A DNA stretch of 38,978 nucleotides from Methanobacteriota archaeon. GTDB taxonomy: Archaea > Thermoplasmatota > Poseidoniia > Poseidoniales > Poseidoniaceae. The number at the start of each line of letters is the position of its first letter. Within the stretch, counting starts at the first letter, position 1. The notes beneath the pieces are model-generated. The model saw only the letters and a list, made by a program, of their open reading frames with translations. It had not been told where the DNA came from and did no database searches. The position numbers and the translations under genes were made by a program. Shown piece after piece: positions 9,022 through 17,741 of this stretch. Location of the stretch: assembly GCA_011526375.1 (NCBI GenBank), contig WTIT01000133.1, positions 1-38,978 of the forward strand, read 5' to 3'.

Positions 9022-9040
9022 CACCTCGCGTAGCGAGGTG
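9022..9040 (+). promoter_or_regulatory. Hairpin burying the ribosome-binding site of the giant surface protein gene
   Basis: CACCTCGC (9022-9029), loop GTA, GCGAGGTG (9033-9040) make a perfect 8-bp stem. The 3' arm contains GAGGTG, the only Shine-Dalgarno-like element, seven bases before the GTG start at 9048. If the mRNA includes both arms, the site would be paired and translation reduced. That is inference from base pairing. Confidence 0.5.
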
Positions 9041-9047
9041 GTATCAA

Positions 9048-12000
9048 GTGGCAAGCCAAGTTCACAGACAAAATCGTTCTGTTTTGGCATTCATTGCGAC
9101 AATCTTGGTGGTCTTGATGATTGGGACCACAGCCTCAAACTTTGTCATCGATGGTTCACAAGCACTGGTACCCGACCAAGAAAACAACTACGAATATGAG
9201 GTGACATTTGAGCCTGAAGAAAACCTAACTTACGTCGAATACATAGATTCAGGAATCCTCCAAGTCCCTCGCAATCATACCATTACCAATGCTAATCTAT
9301 CACTATCATCCGTATGGAATCCCGTTGCCTATCAGAACAGCACCTTTGGTAACAATCAATCTTTATCGTGGAGTGGTAGTTTATCCAATACCGAGGTATC
9401 ACCAAAAAATCAAAACATAATTCTTGAGAGAGTTAATACTGCAAACACGGTAAATGATTTTGAAATTGCTTCACCCGTTCCCAGCGATGGTTGGTTGACA
9501 AGTGGGCCAAATGGAGATGTGTGGAATATTGTGCAAAATAACACCGTCTTGTTTAGCAATTCAAACATGAATTTGCCGATCAGTGGATACCAAAACACCT
9601 CTTTCTTATCGACAACAGGAAATGGCGACCTCAATTCGAATGTTGAAACCTGTCTCAGTAGTCCGAAGATTGATATTCCGAAGGTGATCAATAACTATTC
9701 ACTGCAATTTCAACACTGGTTAGCACTTGATGCAACCGATACGGTAAGTGTTAGATATCTTGATTCAAACAATCTTTGGCAAAACCTTCCGTTTTCTAGC
9801 ATGATTGCCAGTGCCCCTAATAGTAACAGTTGGCAGGTTGTTAACATCTCTCTCGATTCTTATTTCAGTATAACTTCACAGAGCACACATTTACAATTTT
9901 GCGTCACAACTAGCCAAGTTCCTCTACCTCGAGGCGGATGGTTCATCGATGAATTGAGTTTGTTCAATGAAGGCGGTGATAAAGGCGCATGGTTCCATGG
10001 TAACCTATCTGGAGATTATTTGCCATATGCCGCCTCGGAGTTCATAATACCAGCAAATCTAACCAGTTTCCCGTATCTTGATGAGTTGGAAATTAATGCC
10101 AATTGGGATATTCAAGGATATCTCCATGACTATCTAACGGTCGAATTTTCATTTGATAATGGGGCGACTTGGAATGCTATATCGGGCAATTATGGTATTC
10201 CCGGATTAGGTATTTGGCACAACGGCAACTTGTATTATGGTGAGTCAAAAGAGTGGGTGCCAATTTATTTGCCAATCGTTCACAATTTCTCAACCTCTGG
10301 CGGTCTAAATCGTACATTATTCAAATTCACTGTATTCACCAATGCTGGAATTAATTTTGGTGGTGCCTCTTCCTCTGGTTGGGAAGGTATCGCAATAGAC
10401 CAGCTAATTTTCCATCATAACCGGGGTACTGCAAATGGCCAACAACTGGTCTTCAAAGATTTCAATACACAACCAACAACTGGATTTAATTCGCCAGATG
10501 GTTGGTTGACCAACGGTATCCAAGCCCAGAATCAATGGCAATGGACACAAAGCATGGGTCTTGATTCACAACAAAGCCAACAATTCTCTTTCAATACTTT
10601 TGACACACTACCATCTGGTTGGGCAGTTTCATCACGAGACAACAACGAGTGGGCACATGGAGGAATACCACTTAGAGCAATTTACGGACCTGATGCCTGG
10701 AGTTCTGGACAATATGGCATTGGCATTGAATTAGGTGGCAAATATACCAATGAAATGTACACTCACTTAGTATCTCCAGAATATACAATTCCGCCAAGCG
10801 CATCAGCAAGGTTGACCTTCAATAGTTGGGTTTGTACAGAAGCAAATTGGGACGGAGGAGCAGTTTCAGTATCAACAGATGGCGGAATAAATTGGTGGTA
10901 TCTACCCGCTAGAGTTGGTGACTTCCACGATCAAATTTCAACCGCCAATACAAATTCACCATTTTTTGGTGAGGGAATTTTTGATGGCTCGACCATTGCC
11001 AATGGGTGTCGAAATTCATCACTACCTTTCCAATTAAAGCAATATGATATATCGAACTTGTCGGGTAATGATGTGCGGTTTAGATTCAGTTTCTTTTCCG
11101 ATCAATTAATTGAGTTGGATGGTTGGTATATTGATGATGTTGGTATTGAAATTGACGTTTTCGAGCAAAGTGGTGAATGGCTATCACAACCAATCTATGC
11201 TGACCCAAATTTTGGCTGGGCGCAAATCGATGGCTTAGTTACAGAACCTTCGGGCACTCAGGTGACTTTTGATGTTGTTAATCCATCCACTGGTTTAGTA
11301 ATCGATGGGTACACAAATCGAACCTTACCGATTGAATTATTGTTTGACCCTGCAGAAATTCCACATATCCAGATTAAGGCTAGATTATTGAGCGACGATC
11401 ATTATGTCACGCCTGAGATTGAAAGAATTGAAATGGGTGTAGCATCATACTTCGACGCTTATCATGCAAATGCCTTACTGAGTGAAACAAATCACAATTT
11501 AGATATCGACCAACAGGGCCGCATTACCAGCAATTCTTTGATACAATTGCCATATAGTACATATTTTGGATGCCCCTCAATCGATGCGAAAATTACTACT
11601 TATGGCCGCAACATATCCTACTCGTCAGAATATTTTTCATTTGATTATAATTATCAACAGGCAGATTCTGTAATTACTGAATTTACTAACGAATATTTAC
11701 TTCCAACACTTGCTGAAAATATTTCAGTCGCCGTAGATAGTACATCCAGTTTGGATTATTTCCACTATATGCCACAATGCGTTTTACCAACCGAAAATGT
11801 TTCAATTGGCTTAGTCAATTCCACCAATCAAATCTACGCTGATACTTTACATTCAAGTCTACCATCTATTTTCCAGACTGATGCATTTTCATCAGTCTTG
11901 CTTGACGATGTTCCACAAACGGCTGATAATTACGGTAATTATGTCATTAATCTCCAACCAAACCAAATTCTAAATTTGAGTTATCAAATGCTAGATTTTA

Positions 12001-15000
12001 TCTCATCTAGACCCAGTATGACTAACTCTGCACTGCAATTGAGTGCTGAAATCGAGTCAAATTCAATCGGTGAGTTGACTAATTTAGGTTCTAATGAGGT
12101 TGTAGCACACTACGATACGGAGCAATTATTGTACAATATTTTCAATCAAGAAAATTGTCACTCACGTGATACAGCTTTCAACGCAATCGGCGATAATGCC
12201 GGCATTTTCATATGCACAATTTCGCTTCAGTCTAGTACCGAAATAGATCTCAAAATTAATCGGTTCTTGGCGCTATCCTCAGTAAACAATTTCACTATTG
12301 ACTTAGACATAAATCAACTAAATTCAATCAAGCATGAATTAGAAAATATTTCGATAATTGAAACCATTGATTTTCCAATTGTTGTGAAAACCGATTATGG
12401 TTCAGTAACTACCAACTTTGGTTATAAATCGTATCTTCATCAAATAGACCGGATAATTAGTATCGACAAGGAGCAGTGGTTGCCAGGCCAAGAAATCTCA
12501 CTGCAAACCTCACATTGGCGATTTGACCCAGTCACTATGACTGATAGTGGATTTGGATTTGACAACATCATCTTGAGTGCATCGACTGATTCAACAGATG
12601 AGGGTAAGCGATTTACCGTTGAAGCAAATTATCTAGATTCAATCAATCCAGTTTTCGATGTAACCTTTGGCACAGAAAAAGTGAGTGTAAACCAAAGTAA
12701 GTCAAATGTTTCTTGCGATGAGGGCTATTGTTTAGTTAACTGGACACTGAGGAGTACATGGCATTTAGATGATGTTAACGATATCGCATGGATGGTAAAT
12801 TCTACCGATAACGATGGTTTAGTCACTGGTCCTGCAGTAGTAACAAGGGACACTCAATTCAATGAAATCGAGAACGATCTAGAGATTTTTGAGTTGTCAA
12901 TTTATGATTCCTCAAACAACAGAATAAATGATTGGACAAACCAAAACTGGCCATATCGTTTATCAGATCTCAAAGACCTAGCAGTTTCAGGAACGGTTCG
13001 GTTTGAGGGAATAAACTCTGCACATTTGAGAGCAAATGATGCCGAGGTCGAGATTAGATTAACCGCAGTACCACCAATAAATGCTTCTGGCGGTCCAAAT
13101 GAATGGGCTAATGGAGAGGTTAACTGGTCGGTTTCATGGTTTACTGAAATTGCAGACATGGGCTCTTTCACCACGCAAATAACCACGCCGGATATTGGTG
13201 ATACTCCATCAAATACGACTATTGAGATATCAACACATATCTCGAGAATTGGTCCTTTAGATGAGATTAGTAGTAATGCATTAGACCAGACATCTGCAAG
13301 TATGAATACTCGGTTTATCTTTGATGTCGAAAGTCCGTTAATCACATCAGTGAATATTTACGACCCTGCGGGTCTTGTTCCTGCTGATGGTCATATCTGG
13401 ACCCTAAATCAAGACATTCCAATTCAAGTTACAATTGAAGATACCTCTGGGCTTGCCACTGAATTAGTAGTATATTCCTGGTCGGAGTATGCCGATGATG
13501 TAAACGGAGATTCTGTAATGGATGCTGAGGAGTATAGGGTTACTACAGTGTCAGTAAATTATGCATCAAATTTTGCCGTACTAGACATCCCCGCGTTTTC
13601 TTGGCAGGAAATCAAGGGTCCTTTCACATCCGGCAGGTTAAGTCTCGTATTCTCGATGGTAGACTTGGCTGGTAATGCCTTAATTCAAGGAGGTAATTTT
13701 GGCGAATTTAATGATGCTGCAACAATAATTGTTCAAGATCAACTTCAAACATTAATGGATTCATCGACCCTTTCCCTAAATTTAGTAAACGGCTCATTGT
13801 TACCTTCCTATCAACATTATTTCACTTTTTCAATTACCGATTATAATGGTATAGAATCTCTCGACAAGATTAGCTTAGCTTTGACAGGAAGAGAATCACC
13901 AAATTTGTGTAACATTGATTACTTCCCTAAGACACTCAACATCGTCTATGATGTAACCTGTTTTTCCAGTCAACCTCAAGTCGAGGTATCTCAAATATCA
14001 GGTTTACAAAAGTGGTTTATTACTATCAATTTTGTTATTGATTGGCAAGCGGTACAAACTTACCCCGGTCTCTCTGGAATACCATCGCTGAAATTATTTG
14101 ATGATGGCCAAGATTTGCAACTTGGGACCTCATATATTCGTGGCTTATCTTGGAACGTAAATGACGCAGTGTCTATTGAAAATATTGATTTTATCGACCA
14201 TACCAGTCCGTATGGTAATTCCTTGCCAGGAGGACTATGGGCTAACCCAGGCGATTTAATCACGACTACTGCTAATCTTTTCCATAACGATTCTACAATA
14301 CTGTTGAGCAGTTTATCACCCCATGATGAAATCGGTTGCAGAGTAAATAATGAGGAACAACTGACTGAATCAATAACGTTTGTAGATGGACAGATAAGAT
14401 GTAACATCACTGTTCCAATCAATCCGTTGCAGGCAAGTATCCAAGTTGAATTGTGGAGCAATTCGAGTCAAGGAAATTACTATTCTTCAGTGATGGGTGT
14501 GATTTACATTGATACAGAGAACCCTCTTCTGTTCCTTGAACTGAAGGATTTACTTCGTCTTGATTCCACTGATTTGTCTAGTGTTGTGTTTGAAGGAACA
14601 GTCGTAGAGTCATCAACGCTAATGGAGGAAACTCTAGTCGTTAATTGGAACATAATTAGAGATGGTATAGTGATTAATGATGCCCCACATACTAGCAATC
14701 TATCATTACAACGAAGTGATGATGTTTATCTGTTCAGCAATTCTGTTAACTTCATGGATACTAGCAATGACACGATTACAGAGGGCGATGAGCTTGAAAT
14801 ATGGCTCACACTAAATGATAACTCTGGACAAGAATTGCAAGGCTTTGCAACTCAAGATGAGCCACTTTTGCCGAGGATAACCTGGATTGACTTTGAACCA
14901 AAATTGAGTCTTGTTGAATTGAGAACAGATAATCCTGTGGACGGGGAGTCGTTGATTATTGCAACCAGAGTAGTCAATGCCGGTCTTGGTTCGGGTAATG

Positions 15001-15395
15001 TTAGTATTGTGTTATCCGATGGTGAAGGGAAATTATTAGCAACTCGTACAATAGCACTTGATGGCGGTAAATGGGAATTGATTGAATGGGATATCGAAGC
15101 GTGGACCACAGGTGATATCGAGATCATTGTTTCCCTCGCAAACCACTCGGAATCACAATCAGTAGTGGTAAATGATGTCAAAGAATTTGAGTCAAAACAA
15201 CAAGACTTGATGGGCACAATTGGTTTGGTAGTAATTTTCTTGATCATAGTTGTTGGTGGGTTCTCATATTCTTATCTTCAAAGAGCGAAACAATTGGAGC
15301 AGTACACCAAACACCATCTTGATCAAATAGCCATTAGAAAACAAGAACGCGATAGAAATTCACAGCCAATAGCGAGTGTTTCTGAAGAGGAATAG
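9048..15395 (+). CDS. Giant cell-surface protein with jelly-roll and CARDB-like domains and a C-terminal membrane anchor
   Basis: 2115 residues, the largest gene here. The N-terminus (VLAFIATILVVLMIGTTASN) is a signal peptide or signal anchor starting from GTG; no ATG exists before residue 24. The first ~710 residues hold three related beta domains, each opening near a P..GW or DGWLT motif and closing with (W/A)(F/Y/I)ID(D/E/Q) (residues ~300, ~447 and ~692). This is the pattern of MAM/immune-inhibitor-A-like jelly rolls that bind sugars or peptides. Ig-like regions with N-glycosylation sequons follow. A CARDB-like domain (~1955-2045) precedes one membrane helix (IGLVVIFLIIVVGGFSYSYL) and a short charged cytoplasmic tail of about 40 residues. 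It is probably a type-I surface protein for binding particles or polymers. No protease or hydrolase motif is evident. Confidence 0.8.
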   Translation: MASQVHRQNRSVLAFIATILVVLMIGTTASNFVIDGSQALVPDQENNYEYEVTFEPEENLTYVEYIDSGILQVPRNHTITNANLSLSSVWNPVAYQNSTFGNNQSLSWSGSLSNTEVSPKNQNIILERVNTANTVNDFEIASPVPSDGWLTSGPNGDVWNIVQNNTVLFSNSNMNLPISGYQNTSFLSTTGNGDLNSNVETCLSSPKIDIPKVINNYSLQFQHWLALDATDTVSVRYLDSNNLWQNLPFSSMIASAPNSNSWQVVNISLDSYFSITSQSTHLQFCVTTSQVPLPRGGWFIDELSLFNEGGDKGAWFHGNLSGDYLPYAASEFIIPANLTSFPYLDELEINANWDIQGYLHDYLTVEFSFDNGATWNAISGNYGIPGLGIWHNGNLYYGESKEWVPIYLPIVHNFSTSGGLNRTLFKFTVFTNAGINFGGASSSGWEGIAIDQLIFHHNRGTANGQQLVFKDFNTQPTTGFNSPDGWLTNGIQAQNQWQWTQSMGLDSQQSQQFSFNTFDTLPSGWAVSSRDNNEWAHGGIPLRAIYGPDAWSSGQYGIGIELGGKYTNEMYTHLVSPEYTIPPSASARLTFNSWVCTEANWDGGAVSVSTDGGINWWYLPARVGDFHDQISTANTNSPFFGEGIFDGSTIANGCRNSSLPFQLKQYDISNLSGNDVRFRFSFFSDQLIELDGWYIDDVGIEIDVFEQSGEWLSQPIYADPNFGWAQIDGLVTEPSGTQVTFDVVNPSTGLVIDGYTNRTLPIELLFDPAEIPHIQIKARLLSDDHYVTPEIERIEMGVASYFDAYHANALLSETNHNLDIDQQGRITSNSLIQLPYSTYFGCPSIDAKITTYGRNISYSSEYFSFDYNYQQADSVITEFTNEYLLPTLAENISVAVDSTSSLDYFHYMPQCVLPTENVSIGLVNSTNQIYADTLHSSLPSIFQTDAFSSVLLDDVPQTADNYGNYVINLQPNQILNLSYQMLDFISSRPSMTNSALQLSAEIESNSIGELTNLGSNEVVAHYDTEQLLYNIFNQENCHSRDTAFNAIGDNAGIFICTISLQSSTEIDLKINRFLALSSVNNFTIDLDINQLNSIKHELENISIIETIDFPIVVKTDYGSVTTNFGYKSYLHQIDRIISIDKEQWLPGQEISLQTSHWRFDPVTMTDSGFGFDNIILSASTDSTDEGKRFTVEANYLDSINPVFDVTFGTEKVSVNQSKSNVSCDEGYCLVNWTLRSTWHLDDVNDIAWMVNSTDNDGLVTGPAVVTRDTQFNEIENDLEIFELSIYDSSNNRINDWTNQNWPYRLSDLKDLAVSGTVRFEGINSAHLRANDAEVEIRLTAVPPINASGGPNEWANGEVNWSVSWFTEIADMGSFTTQITTPDIGDTPSNTTIEISTHISRIGPLDEISSNALDQTSASMNTRFIFDVESPLITSVNIYDPAGLVPADGHIWTLNQDIPIQVTIEDTSGLATELVVYSWSEYADDVNGDSVMDAEEYRVTTVSVNYASNFAVLDIPAFSWQEIKGPFTSGRLSLVFSMVDLAGNALIQGGNFGEFNDAATIIVQDQLQTLMDSSTLSLNLVNGSLLPSYQHYFTFSITDYNGIESLDKISLALTGRESPNLCNIDYFPKTLNIVYDVTCFSSQPQVEVSQISGLQKWFITINFVIDWQAVQTYPGLSGIPSLKLFDDGQDLQLGTSYIRGLSWNVNDAVSIENIDFIDHTSPYGNSLPGGLWANPGDLITTTANLFHNDSTILLSSLSPHDEIGCRVNNEEQLTESITFVDGQIRCNITVPINPLQASIQVELWSNSSQGNYYSSVMGVIYIDTENPLLFLELKDLLRLDSTDLSSVVFEGTVVESSTLMEETLVVNWNIIRDGIVINDAPHTSNLSLQRSDDVYLFSNSVNFMDTSNDTITEGDELEIWLTLNDNSGQELQGFATQDEPLLPRITWIDFEPKLSLVELRTDNPVDGESLIIATRVVNAGLGSGNVSIVLSDGEGKLLATRTIALDGGKWELIEWDIEAWTTGDIEIIVSLANHSESQSVVVNDVKEFESKQQDLMGTIGLVVIFLIIVVGGFSYSYLQRAKQLEQYTKHHLDQIAIRKQERDRNSQPIASVSEEE

Positions 15396-15410
15396 TCAAG
15401 AATAGAACCC

Positions 15411-15422
15411 ACCACCGGTGGT
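15411..15422. repeat. 12-bp perfect palindrome upstream of tRNA-Leu
   Basis: ACCACCGGTGGT lies 15 bases after the giant-gene stop and five bases before the tRNA. It could be a protein site or part of a processing structure, but a single copy gives little to go on. Confidence 0.4.
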
Positions 15423-15427
15423 ATACT

Positions 15428-15512
15428 GGCGAGGTTCCCGAGCGGTCAAAGGGGGTGGACTCAAGATCCTCTGCGTAAAGCTTCGCAGGTTCGAATCCTG
15501 CCCTCGCCACCA
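15428..15512 (+). tRNA. tRNA-Leu (anticodon CAA), CCA encoded
   Basis: Class II tRNA. Acceptor stem GGCGAGG (15428-15434) pairs with CCTCGCC (15502-15508). Discriminator A and genomic CCA follow (15509-15512). The D stem is CCC/GGG with loop GAGCGGTCAAA. The anticodon loop CTCAAGA gives CAA (15462-15464). The long variable region (15472-15484) has the GUA...UUC pattern of archaeal leucine tRNAs. The T arm is GCAGG-TTCGAAT-CCTGC. One oddity is a T-T mismatch (15456/15470) in the anticodon stem. Confidence 0.95.
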
Positions 15513-15517
15513 CATTA

Positions 15518-15949
15518 TCAATAGTAAGCCAGTAGATTAAACACCAGTATCGCTAGGAAAATAATCGCAAATAAGATAGTAACTACCAGTGAAAATGTCG
15601 TACCGTTTGTCGATAACCCCATCGAAGTTTCCCAATCAGATTTACCCTTTAGGTACACGGCATCCAATATGAATGCGACAATGAAAGAACTACAACATAG
15701 GTAACTAGATATTTCAAACAACTCATACATATCCGTCTCTAGGCCAATAAATGGCAGGGCAAATGATATGACAACTCCACAAAGAAGTATGACTATCGAC
15801 CATGTTCTAAGATTGACGTCTGGTTGATATTTTGCCTGAATTATGATGACTTGTTGTTGCGGAACTTGTGGTTGAATTTGTGCCTGTACAGCATTTCCAC
15901 CCCAAGGGCTCTGTTTGATTGTCTGGTCAGAATCAGGGCTCGAATCCAT
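15518..15949 (-). CDS. Small three-helix membrane protein, function unknown
   Basis: 143 residues. The first ~45 are soluble and rich in Gln and Pro (PQVPQQQVIIIQ). Three hydrophobic segments follow at about 50-70, 78-100 and 119-141. The stretch Leu-Cys-Cys lies in the second helix. I do not recognise a family. It lies 24 bases downstream of the 299-residue membrane-protein gene on the same strand and is probably co-transcribed. Its stop lies six bases from the tRNA-Leu 3' end on the opposite strand. A Q/P-rich leader followed by a small helical bundle is common in archaeal membrane proteins of unknown role. Confidence 0.7.
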   Translation of the reverse strand: MDSSPDSDQTIKQSPWGGNAVQAQIQPQVPQQQVIIIQAKYQPDVNLRTWSIVILLCGVVISFALPFIGLETDMYELFEISSYLCCSSFIVAFILDAVYLKGKSDWETSMGLSTNGTTFSLVVTILFAIIFLAILVFNLLAYY

Positions 15950-15973
15950 GCAATCCCTAAATCATCTAGTAAA

Positions 15974-16873
15974 TCAAACTTGATTCATATTCTCAAGATC
16001 GGGCTTGAACTGGACTATCAATAACAACCATGTTATCACTATCAGCCAACTTAACCAATAATTATACTCTGCAACTAGGTTTGCGTACCACAGTCCAAAG
16101 TAAAATACCGCGATACTACAGGCAAGCCCGGTCACAAATAAGGGAGCAATCTTCGGCTTGGGATGCAAAAATCCGTAGACGAAATAACCGCCACCAAAAT
16201 ATGCGAATAAATAAGCAAATGTGATGTATGCAATCCCAATAAGTAAACCAAAGACTGCTAATTTTGGACTTAAATCAGGCCTAATGATTAGCATCTCAAA
16301 GGCCAAAAAGATTGCCGCAAAATTGTGCATAATTTGCTCATGATAGAGAAACATGTAACCGTGATCGCGCTCTATCCTTACTTCTCTTGGCAGAATAATA
16401 TGCCTCACCACTGTTGCCGTAAGAAATGCCATAGAAATTCCAGTGACAAATGTGATTGTTTGCAGTGATGCCAGCCAAGTAACACCTTCTCCAACCATCG
16501 TGATAACCTGATTTATCGTCGCAAGCAGAAAATATGCTACACACATAAGTAAAGTCCACGAGGAAAATGTTACAAATTTCTCTTTACCGACGGGATTCAA
16601 CAATATTTCCTGATTATCTGTCAAATTGACCACTCGCATGTTACCAGGTCCGCAGGTGAACATATACACGATTGCGTAAGCACTTGCACCAAAGCAAAGA
16701 ATCCGGTAGAACAGTATAATTATTGAAGAACTGGAAAAACTATCCGACGCATTAGTTACAAATTCTGTTGTATCAGAAACTAGAAAATAAACTATAATTG
16801 CAAATGAAATGGTTACTATCGTACCAATTGTGACTTTGGTGTAATCATCTTCCAATACACCATTGTCCTTCAT
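15974..16873 (-). CDS. Polytopic membrane protein, weakly FAR-17a/AIG1-like
   Basis: 299 residues with about seven or eight hydrophobic helices. The central part (SSWTLLMCVAYFLLATI, then a polytopic stretch and YHEQIMHNFAAIFLAFEMLI) recalls the FAR-17a/AIG1 family of membrane proteins, in which a Thr/Ser after a Trp-rich helix and a His near an H..N motif are catalytic in the animal members. The resemblance is at motif level only and could be chance among membrane helices. It starts at ATG 16873 and likely forms a two-gene unit with the 143-residue protein downstream. No transporter or kinase signature is visible. Confidence 0.65.
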   Translation of the reverse strand: MKDNGVLEDDYTKVTIGTIVTISFAIIVYFLVSDTTEFVTNASDSFSSSSIIILFYRILCFGASAYAIVYMFTCGPGNMRVVNLTDNQEILLNPVGKEKFVTFSSWTLLMCVAYFLLATINQVITMVGEGVTWLASLQTITFVTGISMAFLTATVVRHIILPREVRIERDHGYMFLYHEQIMHNFAAIFLAFEMLIIRPDLSPKLAVFGLLIGIAYITFAYLFAYFGGGYFVYGFLHPKPKIAPLFVTGLACSIAVFYFGLWYANLVAEYNYWLSWLIVITWLLLIVQFKPDLENMNQV

Positions 16874-16890
16874 AATCCTAAACCCGCCAA

Positions 16891-16909
16891 GACCTTGCTA
16901 AAAAAGGTC
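16891..16909 (-). terminator. Possible hairpin downstream of the HAD phosphatase gene
   Basis: GACCTT (16891-16896) and AAGGTC (16904-16909) form a 6-bp stem with a 7-base loop. Read on the minus strand it contains a run of six T inside the stem and loop. It lies between the HAD gene stop (16933) and the next gene start (16873), so it could end the HAD transcript. Confidence 0.25.
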
Positions 16910-16932
16910 GTATCATTACACTACACTCAGCA

Positions 16933-17700
16933 TCATTCTAGGATTGCATTGACTAATGGTTCGATTGTTTTTCCATGCGGCAATGGCGATGCAACATCTG
17001 CTGCCTGAGTAACATAAGCAAACGCCCCGCCTACTGCAACCGACCATCGTGAAATCTCAAACATTGATAGGTCATTTGGCGCATCGCCGACACAAAGTAG
17101 GTCATCGGGTGTGAGTCCCATTTTTTTGAGAATTATTTGTAAACCTGAACCCTTTGATAATTGTGGCTCCATCAAATGAATCGCGAACCCCGTGCGAATA
17201 ACCGATAAGTGCGACCATTGGCTGTTTTCAATCAATTGAGTGATTTTGTCCAAATCCTCATTTGGCGATAAGCACCACTCGCTTTCACGCCATTGATTGG
17301 TCTCAATACCTTCCCACCGCAGACCTTCAATTTTAGTCGCCAACCATTGAGCAGCCGCTTTAGCCTCGCTTCCATCAGCACGATATTTTGTTTCACCCCA
17401 GTCTGGATGCCATAAAACTCCACCATTCTCACAGCAAATTGGGCCACTGAGATTTAGGAACCGCCACAATCCGTAAGTTATTGCTCTAACGTTCCCTGTA
17501 GCCAAGATAACCGGTATTCCAGCTTGTTCTAATCGCTGTAAAGCATCGATAACCGACGGTTCAATCAATTTATCTTCATTGGTAAGAGTACCATCTATGT
17601 CCACTGCAACCACTTTTGGCTTCCAGTTGTCGGGAAGCCACTGCATACTCAACGCTAATGGATATATTTCATCAATTTTCGCATTGAGTTTTGATTCCAT
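16933..17700 (-). CDS. HAD-superfamily phosphatase, archaeal phosphoglycolate phosphatase-like
   Basis: 255 residues from the ATG at 17700. Motif I DIDGTLT supplies the nucleophile Asp and acid/base Asp. Motif II is ATGN, motif III the lysine of KGSGL and motif IV GDAPNDLSM. The order and spacing, with a cap domain between motifs II and III, match the Cof-type subgroup that includes archaeal phosphoglycolate phosphatase and sucrose-phosphatase-like enzymes. The likely reaction is hydrolysis of a small phosphate ester such as 2-phosphoglycolate, but substrate cannot be read from sequence. About 30 N-terminal residues precede motif I, making it slightly longer than usual. A GTG at 17736 would extend it toward the divergent ATPase gene and is less likely. 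Confidence 0.85.
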   Translation of the reverse strand: MESKLNAKIDEIYPLALSMQWLPDNWKPKVVAVDIDGTLTNEDKLIEPSVIDALQRLEQAGIPVILATGNVRAITYGLWRFLNLSGPICCENGGVLWHPDWGETKYRADGSEAKAAAQWLATKIEGLRWEGIETNQWRESEWCLSPNEDLDKITQLIENSQWSHLSVIRTGFAIHLMEPQLSKGSGLQIILKKMGLTPDDLLCVGDAPNDLSMFEISRWSVAVGGAFAYVTQAADVASPLPHGKTIEPLVNAILE

Positions 17701-17741
17701 TACATGATATAATTCATCAACATGCACTCTTACCACAGAAC

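Noticed and set aside
12902-13345. 147-codon minus-strand frame inside the giant gene
   Set aside because: The plus-strand reading is a coherent long protein with signal and anchor; the antisense frame shows no family features or start support.
17691-17741. TTG start at 17691 for the metal ATPase
   Set aside because: It would overlap the divergent HAD gene; the ATG at 17742 fits the expected start.
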